Source: Corallococcus caeni
Lineage (GTDB): Bacteria > Myxococcota > Myxococcia > Myxococcales > Myxococcaceae
NCBI RefSeq assembly: GCF_036245865.1
Contig: NZ_BTTW01000003.1
Coordinates: 310,001 to 374,000, forward strand
Direction of reading: 5' to 3'
Length of the DNA: 64,000 nt
A program made the position numbers and the translations under genes. A model generated the notes under the pieces. It searched no databases. It was given only the letters and a program-made list of their open reading frames with translations, and was not told the DNA's origin. Below are positions 25,809 through 33,535 of the stretch, piece by piece (positions within the stretch are counted from its first letter, which is position 1; every line of letters starts with the position of its first letter).

Positions 25809-26681
25809 ATGCGCCCTCCCATCGACAACGGTACCGTGCTCATCATTGGCGCCGCCGGCGGCATCGGCCGCGAGCTTGCCCGGCTGCTCTCTCCCCGGGT
25901 CAGGACCCTGGTGCTCGTCGCGCGCGACGTGGACGACCTGGGGGCCCTGCGGGAGGAGCTGCTCGCCCGGAATCCAACGCTGGGGGTGATGATCCGCGCC
26001 TGCCGGCTGGATGATCCGCGCGCCGTGGACGCGCTCTTCGAACACCTGGAGCGCCACTACGTCCGCGTGGACGTGCTCATCAACAACGCGGACCACGCCT
26101 CCAGCGGGCTGTACGCGGAAGAGCGCTGGAAGCGCATCGAGGAGCTGGTGCAGGCGAACGTGCTGGCTCCGGCCATGATCACCCACCGCCTGCTGGGGCC
26201 CATGCTGGAGCGCGGGCGGGGCGGCGTCCTCATGGTGGGCTCGGGCGCGGCGCGGCTGTTCCTGCCGGGCGCGGTGACGTTCGCCGCCACGCAGCGCTTC
26301 CTGGACGGCTTCAGCGAATCCCTGCGCCTGGAGCTGAAGGACGCGGGCATCCCCGTCACCTTCGTGGCCGCGGGGCCGCTGGCGCTGGAGCCGCACCTAG
26401 AAGGGGAGGTGACGCCCTTCTTCGAGCTGTCCCTGCGCCAGTGCGCCCGCGAGGCCCTGGAGGGCTTCGAGCGGGGCGAGGCGCTGGTGTACCCGGGCCT
26501 GGGGCACCGGTGGGTGATGCGGCTGTTGCGCCTCCTGCCGCGCTCCTTCAAGCGGGGCCTGGGGCGGCTGGCGCTGGGCGGGCTCAAGCGGACGCTGCTC
26601 TTGAACCCGTCCGGGCCCGGACCGAACGCTCCCCCCCGGCCGGTGCTGCTGGCCGGAGGGGAGCCCTCTTCCGCGACGTGA
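25809..26681 (+). CDS. SDR-family protein with substituted catalytic motif
   Basis: 290 residues from ATG 25809, the first start that lies directly before the Rossmann strand. The cofactor-binding motif is TVLIIGAAGGIG. The usual NNA signature is present (LINNADH). The catalytic Ser is seen in MVGSGAARLF, but the YxxxK motif is replaced by F-A-A-T-Q (Phe158, Gln162), as checked codon by codon at 26280-26294. The protein should therefore be inactive as an ordinary reductase, or use other residues. It is close to SDR proteins with a KR-like C-terminus; no operon partner. Confidence 0.85.
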   Translation: MRPPIDNGTVLIIGAAGGIGRELARLLSPRVRTLVLVARDVDDLGALREELLARNPTLGVMIRACRLDDPRAVDALFEHLERHYVRVDVLINNADHASSGLYAEERWKRIEELVQANVLAPAMITHRLLGPMLERGRGGVLMVGSGAARLFLPGAVTFAATQRFLDGFSESLRLELKDAGIPVTFVAAGPLALEPHLEGEVTPFFELSLRQCAREALEGFERGEALVYPGLGHRWVMRLLRLLPRSFKRGLGRLALGGLKRTLLLNPSGPGPNAPPRPVLLAGGEPSSAT

Positions 26682-26690
26682 CGTGACGGC

Positions 26691-27488
26691 CTACAGGCCG
26701 ATCTCCGCGAGGCGGGCCTTCACGCGCGTGGCCTTCACGCCGGTGTTGGCCGTGCCGCGGCCCTGCGAGTTGCCGCCGATGCCGATGTGGTGCAGCGCCA
26801 CCACCTGGTTCGTGGACGTGGAGATGACGGGCGAGCCGGACGAGCCGCCCAGCGTGTCCGCGTCGTAGGAGATGTCCGTGGTGCTGTAGTTGCCGTTGAG
26901 CACCGCGCCCGGCGAGGACTTCTTCGTCGGGGTGCAGGACGGCGTCGTGTAGTAGTCGCAGTTCTGGTTCACGACGTACACGGCGGAGCCCGTCGCCGCG
27001 TTGGTGCTGGAGACGGTGAGGAAGCCGTACACCTGGCCGGGCAGCTGGCCGTTGACGGCCGAGCAGCGCAGCGCCGTCATGTCGTCACTGCTCCACGTCT
27101 TGATGAACGTGGCGCACGAGTACCAGACGCGCGACGCGGACGCGACGCCGTCCTCGTAGTTGAACGACACGCGCGCGCCCACCGCGTCCGCGCTGCTGCC
27201 GACGCAGTGGTTGTTGGTGATGATGACGTCGTTGGACACCAGCCACGCCGTGCAGCGGCTGCCCACCGCGGGGATGGAGAGGTAGCCCACTGCCAGGGAC
27301 CGGGTGCGCTGCGTGCCCGTCAGGGACGTGGCGCTCACCCAGTTCAGCGTGCCCACGATGACGTGGGACTCCTGCGACGCCAGCGCCTCATTGGTGGGCT
27401 CCGCGTCCGGCACGTCCATGGGCTCCACGGAACCACACGCCGTCAGGCCCATCACCAGCATCGCACCCACGAGCTTCTTCGCGGCCAT
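26691..27488 (-). CDS. Exported trypsin-like serine protease lipoprotein
   Basis: 265 residues from ATG 27488, behind a purine-rich site (GGGGGGAGAG). Lipobox LTAC (Cys18) makes it a probable lipoprotein. Catalytic triad: His94 (ITNNHCVG), Asp136 (DDMTAL) and Ser217 (GGSSGSP). It resembles the V8-like/trypsin-like peptidase group of myxobacteria. Several cysteines (79, 95, 125, 142, 177, 185) could form disulphides. Its secretion and position suggest a predatory or nutritional protease; unproved. Confidence 0.88.
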   Translation of the reverse strand: MAAKKLVGAMLVMGLTACGSVEPMDVPDAEPTNEALASQESHVIVGTLNWVSATSLTGTQRTRSLAVGYLSIPAVGSRCTAWLVSNDVIITNNHCVGSSADAVGARVSFNYEDGVASASRVWYSCATFIKTWSSDDMTALRCSAVNGQLPGQVYGFLTVSSTNAATGSAVYVVNQNCDYYTTPSCTPTKKSSPGAVLNGNYSTTDISYDADTLGGSSGSPVISTSTNQVVALHHIGIGGNSQGRGTANTGVKATRVKARLAEIGL

Positions 27489-27766
27489 CACTGACTCTCC
27501 CCCCGCGCGGCATTGCGCGGCGCGGGAGGCCAAGGCACGCGGCGTGCCACGGCGGCCCCCAGAGGAGGACCGCCGTCACCCACCCGCACGGGTGGTGCGC
27601 GGATGCTCCGTGCAATCCGGTTGCGTTTGTAAAGAAACGTCACGTTCCCCGGCGATTCCCCAGCCATCCCGGGAGCTTGCGTGAATTTCCGGGAGTGCCG
27701 TTTTTACGGACATGCGGGGGCCGTCCCTGTCCCAGGCGGAGACAGGGGCGGGGCGGGCGGAATTCT

Positions 27767-29257
27767 TCAGCCGATGATCATGTCCTCGCGCTCGAGGGTG
27801 CCTTCCTCGAAGCGGCGGAGGTTGAAGCGGGTGAAGAGCTCGTCGGAGGCGCCGGAGGTCATCCACTGAGCCATCCGCTCCGCGACGGCGGGGGCCATCA
27901 TGAAGCCGTGGCCCACGAAGCCGGACATCTGGAGCAGGTTGTCCAGGCCCGGGGTGCGCCCGAGGATGGGGTTGTTGTCCGGGGTGACGTCGTAGAGGCC
28001 GCCCCACTGGCGCAGCACCTTCACCTGGCCCACGTGCGGCAGCTGCTCCGTGAGGGCGCGGGCGAAGCGCGACACGAAGCGCAGGGTGCTGCCCATGTTG
28101 GGGCCGGCGGGCTCCTTCGGGTCGCCCATGCCGCCCACGATTTCGCCGCGCATGGACTGGCTGAAGTACAGGCCCGTGTCGAGCACCGACACCAGCGGCG
28201 ACAGGAAGGGCTTGAGCGGTTCGGTGCTGAGGATCTCGTGGCGGTGCGGTTCGTTGGGCAGCGACACGTCCGCCAGCTTCGCGACCGCCGGGCTCCACGC
28301 GCCGGAGGCGATGACGACGGTGTCGCAGGCGATGTCGCCCCGGTCCGTCTTCACCTTTCGCACCTGGCCGTTGCTCGTCTCGAAGCCGGTGACGTTGGTG
28401 TACGTCTCCACCTTCACGCCGCGCTTCACGCAGCCCTGCGCGTAGCCCCACAGGAAGGCCCAGGGGAAGATGACGCCGTCCTCCGGATTGTAGGCCGCCG
28501 TCACGCAGTCCTTCATCGTGAGGTCCGGGACGATCTGTCGCGCCTCGTCCGCGGTGATGATGCGCGTGGGCACGCCGTACTTGTTGTGCAGGGCGGCGTT
28601 GCGGTCCAGGCGGTACGCGGTGTCCTTGCGCTTGGCCAGGAAGAGGTAGCCCCCCTGGCGCAGCCACACGTTGACGCCCAGCTCACGCGCGAAGCCCTTC
28701 ATCAAATCGATGGAGCGCTTGGCCAGCTCAATCAGCGCCGGGGTGCCCCACTGCATGCGCACGCCGCCGCCGTTGCGGCCGGACGCGCCCGCGCACAGGT
28801 AGCCGCGCTCCAGCACGACGACGTCCGTCTCCCCGCGCAGCGCCAGGTTGTACGCCAGCGACAGGCCCATGATGCCGCCGCCGATGATGACCACCTTCGC
28901 CTTCCGCGGCACCGGCCCTTCCGGGCGCAGCGCGGACGGGAAGTGCTCCAGCTCCTGGGGCACGCCGCCCACGGGCGGGACGGCCTCGTCCACGGGCGCG
29001 CTGGCCAAGAGGCGCAGCTCCGTGGGGTACAGCGGCGGGCGGGGCGTGAAGGGCACCACGCCGTCCGGCTTGAGCGCCGGGGCCTTCTGCTTGAGCAGCG
29101 CCGCCACCGCGGCGTGGCAGCTCTTGCCCTGGCAGATGCCGGTGCCGAAGCCCGTGTAGCGCTTCACCGACTCCACGTCGTGGTAGCCGCGCTCGATGGC
29201 GTGCTCCACGTCCGTGACCGTGACGTCCTCGCAGGTGCAGACGAGCGCCTTGCTCAT
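27767..29257 (-). CDS. FAD-dependent amine/amino-acid oxidase with N-terminal BFD-like iron-sulfur domain
   Basis: 496 residues from ATG 29257, which overlaps the stop of the preceding gene (ATGA). Residues 1-60 form a BFD-like [2Fe-2S] domain (CTCEDVTVTDVEHAIERG with GFGTGICQGKSC, four Cys). The DAO domain follows, with GGGIMGLSLAYNLA for FAD. It matches the catalytic subunit of Hcn, opine or sarcosine-type dehydrogenases (HcnC/OoxB), but with the BFD domain on this subunit rather than on the partner. Likely membrane-associated, electrons passing to the chain through the iron-sulfur centres. Substrate unknown; amino acids such as glycine or hydroxyproline are possible. Confidence 0.85.
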   Translation of the reverse strand: MSKALVCTCEDVTVTDVEHAIERGYHDVESVKRYTGFGTGICQGKSCHAAVAALLKQKAPALKPDGVVPFTPRPPLYPTELRLLASAPVDEAVPPVGGVPQELEHFPSALRPEGPVPRKAKVVIIGGGIMGLSLAYNLALRGETDVVVLERGYLCAGASGRNGGGVRMQWGTPALIELAKRSIDLMKGFARELGVNVWLRQGGYLFLAKRKDTAYRLDRNAALHNKYGVPTRIITADEARQIVPDLTMKDCVTAAYNPEDGVIFPWAFLWGYAQGCVKRGVKVETYTNVTGFETSNGQVRKVKTDRGDIACDTVVIASGAWSPAVAKLADVSLPNEPHRHEILSTEPLKPFLSPLVSVLDTGLYFSQSMRGEIVGGMGDPKEPAGPNMGSTLRFVSRFARALTEQLPHVGQVKVLRQWGGLYDVTPDNNPILGRTPGLDNLLQMSGFVGHGFMMAPAVAERMAQWMTSGASDELFTRFNLRRFEEGTLEREDMIIG

Positions 29258-30600
29258 GACAGCCCTCCCAGCAGCGCCTGCGCCGCGCGTGCGCCCATGG
29301 CCGCGGCGTCCTTCGCCGTGCCGACCTTCGCCACGTCGCCCGCGACGAACACGTCCGCCGCCTGCGTGCGGCCGTCCGCGTCCGCCTCGACCCGGAAGTG
29401 GCCCGCGTCCACGTCGAACTCCACCTTCGCGCCGCCCTGGCGCGCCAGCTCGAAGCCCGGCGCCACCGGCACCGACACGACGACGGCGTCGCACGACACC
29501 TTCTGCTTGCGGCCGCCCCGGGGCGTGAAGCTCAGGCCCGTCACGCCGCGCAGGCCGTGCGCCTTGAGCCCGTCACCGACGACGGCCTTGGGGTGCGCGT
29601 TCGCGGGCAGCGGGCCCTTCAGGTCCACCACCGCCGCCACCTCCACGCCGCGCTGGGTGAACAGGTGCGCCAGCGCGTGCAGCTCCGCGCCGTGGCCCAC
29701 CAGCGTCGCCACCTGGGGCGCCACGTCGTGCTTGCGCAAGAGCAGGCTGGCCGCGCGGCCCGCGATGACGCCGGGCAGGTCGTTGTTCTCGAAGGGGAGG
29801 GTGGGGGGATGGCCGCCAACCGTGAGCAGGAAGCGCTTCGCGTAGACCTTGAGCAGCCGCAGGTTCGCGGCCTCCTGGGACGCGACCGCCAGGTAGCGGC
29901 CGTGCTCGTCGTCGTACAGGCCGATGACGGTGGCCTTGCGCACCACGCTGCCCTGCGGGAACGCGGTGGCCTCCGGCACGAAGGGCGCGCCGTCCTCCGG
30001 GGCGCCGTGGGCCAGCCGTCCGCCCAGGCTCGCGTCGCGCTCGAAGAGCAGGAAGGGCACGCCCTGGCCGGCCAGTACCCGCGCCGCCTCCAGGCCCGCC
30101 GCGCCGCCGCCCACCACCGCGACGGGGGTGTGCAGGGTGCGCGGGGGCAGGGGCTCCGGGCCCGCTTCCTTGGGCAACAGGCCCAGGCCGGCCAGCTGCC
30201 GGGCCACGCGCGCCATCACGTCCTCCGCCACCGGCACGCCCGCGAACATCTCGTGGTGGTCCAGGCGCTTGGGGAAGAACCAGTCGATGGTCTCGAAGAT
30301 GTCCACCTTCGCGGACGGGTACGCGTTCTGCCGCTCCAGCCGCATGCCCTCCTTCGCGGGGGTGCGGCAGGTGTAGACGTTGGGCAACCCGTCCACGCGC
30401 ATGAGGCAGTGCGAGCAGGCCGCGGCGAAGCAGTACGGCCCGCGCGGGCGGTGGTACTTCACGGAGCGGGAGAGGACGTTCTCGCCCGCGGCGATGAGGG
30501 AGCACGCCACCGGCTCGCCTTCGATGGCGGGGATGCTCTCGCCCTCGAGGTCCACGGTGATGGCCCTGCCGCGCGGGGTTGCGTCTGGGAGGCGTCGCAT
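29254..30600 (-). CDS. Fused Fer2 and pyridine-nucleotide oxidoreductase subunit (HcnA-HcnB-like)
   Basis: 448 residues. Residues about 10-95 form a plant-type [2Fe-2S] domain with Cys57, Cys62, Cys65 and Cys78 (CFAAACSHC then YTC). The FAD/NAD(P)-type domain follows (GGGAAGLEAARVLAG near 165, DVFVAGDVA near 430). It corresponds to HcnA and HcnB fused, but without the BFD-like domain that normally ends HcnB. That domain is encoded at the start of the next gene, which overlaps by 4 bases. With that gene it forms one dehydrogenase complex. Confidence 0.85.
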   Translation of the reverse strand: MRRLPDATPRGRAITVDLEGESIPAIEGEPVACSLIAAGENVLSRSVKYHRPRGPYCFAAACSHCLMRVDGLPNVYTCRTPAKEGMRLERQNAYPSAKVDIFETIDWFFPKRLDHHEMFAGVPVAEDVMARVARQLAGLGLLPKEAGPEPLPPRTLHTPVAVVGGGAAGLEAARVLAGQGVPFLLFERDASLGGRLAHGAPEDGAPFVPEATAFPQGSVVRKATVIGLYDDEHGRYLAVASQEAANLRLLKVYAKRFLLTVGGHPPTLPFENNDLPGVIAGRAASLLLRKHDVAPQVATLVGHGAELHALAHLFTQRGVEVAAVVDLKGPLPANAHPKAVVGDGLKAHGLRGVTGLSFTPRGGRKQKVSCDAVVVSVPVAPGFELARQGGAKVEFDVDAGHFRVEADADGRTQAADVFVAGDVAKVGTAKDAAAMGARAAQALLGGLS

Positions 30601-30730
30601 GGGTGCCGCGCAAAATGGCGCACCCGACGGGGGCGGTCAAAGCCTGTCAACGGCCGCACGCCCACCGTCAACACCCGCTCCCGACAGTCCAGGTGATGGC
30701 GCGCGAGCGTGGGGCTTGTTGGAGAAGGAA

Positions 30731-30765
30731 AAGCCCCACTCCCGGTACGCTCGGGAGCGGGGCTT
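30731..30765 (-). terminator. Rho-independent terminator after STN/bactofilin-like gene
   Basis: A 14-bp stem with one mismatch, AAGCCCC(A/G)CTCCCG, loop of 7 bases; on the minus strand TTTTCC follows. It lies 46 bp beyond the stop of the minus-strand gene at 30811. Confidence 0.75.
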
Positions 30766-30810
30766 CATGATGCGGTGTGGCAATCCCGGGCGGCCGTGAG
30801 GCCGGGTGCG

Positions 30811-32355
30811 TCAAACCGGGTGCTCGCTCCGGGGGAAGATGGGCTCCGGCATTCCCCGGCCGCCCCGGTAGCCGAAGCGGGTGCGGATGACCGAGCCGAA
30901 GGCCAGCGGGATGAGGAAGAGGTTGAGCAGGAAGCCCAGCACCGGGATGTGGCTGACCAGGAGGATGAGGCCCAGGCCCAGCGCGAGCACCACCGCCTGC
31001 GTCTTGCGTCCGCGCAGCACCGGCAACCGCGTGCCCAGCTCGCTGGCGATGGCCGCGTAGCCCAGCGCCGTGCCCAGCATGGAGGCGACCAGGAGGGCGA
31101 AGGCCACCGGGATGCCCACGAGCGTGACGCACAGCACGACGGTCAGCGGGATGAGGGCCAGCGCGCCGACGAAGCCCACGAAGGCGTTGCGGCGGGGGTT
31201 GGCGCGGATCTCATCACCCAGCTCCTTCATGCGCGCCGGGAAGAACATCTGCCCCAGGAAGCCCAGGCCGAAGAGGAGCGCGAACTGGAGGATGAACGAC
31301 GCCAGGCCGCCGCCGCTGTCGTGGTCGTCATCGCCGTCCGAGTCCTCCGCCGGCCCGTTGTGGTTCTGCACGTCCTGCATGCCGCGCTTGATTTCACCCG
31401 CCACCATGCGGCCCAGGCCCGCGCCGCCGAAGGACTCCAGGCTGCCCTCCACCCTGGCGCCGTCCGCCTTCTGCACCTGGCCGCCGAAGGCGGACACGTC
31501 GCCTTCCACCTGCGCGTCGGGCCCCAGGATGACGTTGCCGCCGAAGGCGTGCGCGTCCCCCTCCACGTGGCCATGGATCTCCAGGTTGCCGCCGAAGGCG
31601 ACCGCGTCGTCCTCCACGGTGCCCTTCACGATGAGGTTGCCGCCATAGACGACGGCGCTCTCCACGGCCTCGCCCTCCTTCACCTCCAGGTTCTGTCCGC
31701 GGGCCACCACGTCCCGGGCGCCCCGCTTGCCCTTCTTGTGCTTGAAGCTGTCGCGGAAGTTGCGCAGCTCCTCGCGGACGCGCTCCTTGGCGGCCTCGGC
31801 CTCTTCCTTCGCGGCCTGCATGGCCTCCTCGCGGGCCTGCCGGGCCTCCTCGCGGGCGTCCTCGCGAGCCTGCCGGGCCTCTTCACGGGCCTGGGCAAGC
31901 TCCTCCGGCGTCGCGTTCGGGTCCTCGGCGGGTGCCGGGGGCGCGGGCGGGGTCGCGGCGATGACCGGGGCAACGGGCGGCGTGGGCAGGGTGGCCGTGG
32001 GGCCGGCGCCGGACTCCTTCTCCTTCGCCGTGAGCGGGCGCAGGGTGAAGATGGAGCCGTCCTGCTCCAGGTGGAGCGAGTAGGCGCGGGCCACGGTGCG
32101 CAGGGCCTGCTCGGCGCTGATGCCGCGCAGCCGCACTTCGGAAGGGACGTCCAGGTCGCCGGTGACGACCAGGTTCAGGCCGCCCTTCTCCGCGATGGTC
32201 TTGAGCGCGTCGCGCAGGGAGCCGCGGAAGCTCACGTCGATGGTGCGGACCGGCGCGGCGGCGGCCGGGGCGGAGGGGGCCGGGGCGCCTTCCGCGAGCG
32301 CCATGGGAGCGCCGAGGAGGAGGGTCGGAAGCAGCAGGCGGGGAAGGATCTTCAT
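30811..32355 (-). CDS. STN-domain, coiled-coil and bactofilin-like membrane protein
   Basis: 514 residues from ATG 32355 with signal peptide (MKILPRLLLPTLLLGAPMALAE). An STN-like domain (about 35-100; LRDALKTIAEKGGLNLVVTG, LRGISAEQALRTVARAY) is followed by a charged coiled coil (about 150-205, REEARQAREDAREEARQ). Next come polymer-forming rungs with the repeated GGN/GGQ pattern (about 215-310; AVVYGGNLIVKGTVEDD, AFGGNLEIHGHVEGD). The last part has five to six membrane helices. It closes a sigma/anti-sigma operon, so it is likely the regulated envelope target or sensor. The combination is unusual and its role is unknown. Confidence 0.8.
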   Translation of the reverse strand: MKILPRLLLPTLLLGAPMALAEGAPAPSAPAAAAPVRTIDVSFRGSLRDALKTIAEKGGLNLVVTGDLDVPSEVRLRGISAEQALRTVARAYSLHLEQDGSIFTLRPLTAKEKESGAGPTATLPTPPVAPVIAATPPAPPAPAEDPNATPEELAQAREEARQAREDAREEARQAREEAMQAAKEEAEAAKERVREELRNFRDSFKHKKGKRGARDVVARGQNLEVKEGEAVESAVVYGGNLIVKGTVEDDAVAFGGNLEIHGHVEGDAHAFGGNVILGPDAQVEGDVSAFGGQVQKADGARVEGSLESFGGAGLGRMVAGEIKRGMQDVQNHNGPAEDSDGDDDHDSGGGLASFILQFALLFGLGFLGQMFFPARMKELGDEIRANPRRNAFVGFVGALALIPLTVVLCVTLVGIPVAFALLVASMLGTALGYAAIASELGTRLPVLRGRKTQAVVLALGLGLILLVSHIPVLGFLLNLFLIPLAFGSVIRTRFGYRGGRGMPEPIFPRSEHPV

Positions 32356-32363
32356 GGGCACGC

Positions 32364-32870
32364 TCAGGCTTCGGAGAGGGACGGGGGAGGGGAGCCGACC
32401 AGGCGCTTCAGGCCGAACAGCGACGAGAACACGACGACGGCGACGAAGCAGGCCACCGCCAGCCCCGCGGTGCTCCACAGGGCGTGCGCGCCGCTGAACA
32501 GGCCCTCCACGAACGCGCGGGAGCCCGTCACGCTGGACGCGAACGCGGTGCCCATGCGGCCGAGCGCCCTGTCATTGGTGAACAGGAAGCCCAGCCCCAC
32601 GCCCAGCGACGTCAGCAGGATGCAGAGGCCCGTCCACACCTCGCGGCGCTGGGGCACGGGGCTCTCCGCGACGCGGGCCATCACGTTCACGACCAGCGAC
32701 GGAGGGGGCAGCGGATCCGCCAGCCGGAACAGGTCCTGCTCCAGCAGGCGGTGGTCCTCCATCAGGGCGGCGCACGCCTCGCACTCCGCGGCGTGATCCA
32801 GCGCGGGGCCCTCACCGGCCTCCAGCTCCGCGAAGAGGACTTCCAGGTCGGGGCAGGGGGTGGGGCTCAT
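32364..32870 (-). CDS. Anti-sigma factor with ZAS zinc motif
   Basis: 168 residues. The N-terminus carries a zinc-binding anti-sigma motif, His26-x3-Cys30-x2-Cys33. Two membrane helices follow (about 80-97 and 136-155). The gene overlaps the sigma-factor gene by ATGA and is 8 bp before the next. It should hold the ECF sigma inactive at the membrane until a signal releases it. Confidence 0.85.
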   Translation of the reverse strand: MSPTPCPDLEVLFAELEAGEGPALDHAAECEACAALMEDHRLLEQDLFRLADPLPPPSLVVNVMARVAESPVPQRREVWTGLCILLTSLGVGLGFLFTNDRALGRMGTAFASSVTGSRAFVEGLFSGAHALWSTAGLAVACFVAVVVFSSLFGLKRLVGSPPPSLSEA

Positions 32871-33457
32871 CGCGTCTCCTCCTCGGCGGGCGTCATCTTC
32901 TTGCGAAGCTTCTCACGGGCCCGGAACAGGCGCGCCATGATGGTCCCGGGCGCGCAGCCCATGATCTGCGCGATCTCCTTCGTGGTGCGCTTCTGGACGT
33001 AATAGAGGGCCAGCACCTCACGGTCGTCCACGGAGAGCGTCTCCATGGCGGCCTCCAGCGACTGCCGCTCCTCCCGCGCGATGGCCCCGTCCAGCTGGGA
33101 CACGTCGGCGCTGGGGAGCACCTCCTTCATGGGCTCCAGCTCCTCGGTGCGCACCTTGGTGCGGCGGCGGAGCAGGTCCAGGCAGAGGTTGCGCGTGATG
33201 GCGAGCACCCAGAGATCGAACGGGCGCGCGTCGTCGTAGCGGTGCAGGTTCTGGTACGCGCGGAGGAGGGCCTCCTGCGCGACCTCCGCGGCCTCCGCCT
33301 CGCTCTGCAACAGGCGCAGCGCCAGGCCGTACACCGGGCGCTGCACGCTGCGAACGAGCGCTTCGAAGGCGGACGGGTCCCCCTTGCGGGCGGCCTGCAC
33401 GTCCGCCTTCCAGGGGAGCGGGGCGGCGTCCTCAGCCATCAGCATTCCGATGGCCAT
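32867..33457 (-). CDS. ECF-type RNA polymerase sigma factor
   Basis: 196 residues from the ATG at 33457. Starts at 33487 (GTG), 33445 and 33439 are also in frame, and ribosome sites do not decide. Sigma2 region: FEALVRSVQRPVYGLALRLL, EVAQEALLRAYQNLHRY, then DLWVLAITRNLCLDLLRRR. Sigma4 region: LDDREVLALYYVQKRTTKEIAQ followed by GTIMARLFRAREKLRK. It heads the sigma/anti-sigma/STN operon and probably directs it. Confidence 0.92.
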   Translation of the reverse strand: MAIGMLMAEDAAPLPWKADVQAARKGDPSAFEALVRSVQRPVYGLALRLLQSEAEAAEVAQEALLRAYQNLHRYDDARPFDLWVLAITRNLCLDLLRRRTKVRTEELEPMKEVLPSADVSQLDGAIAREERQSLEAAMETLSVDDREVLALYYVQKRTTKEIAQIMGCAPGTIMARLFRAREKLRKKMTPAEEETR

Positions 33458-33535
33458 GGGGAACGAGTCGAGGGCAAGAGCGGTCACGCCCTGGATTACG
33501 AGCAGGGCAAAAGACCATTGCGCTGCCCCCGAGCA

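Noticed and set aside
27489..27766. Hairpin CCCTGTC / GACAGGG near 27725-27747
   Set aside because: Only 7 bp, no T-run on the minus strand, so not a convincing terminator; nothing else seen in this 278-bp gap.
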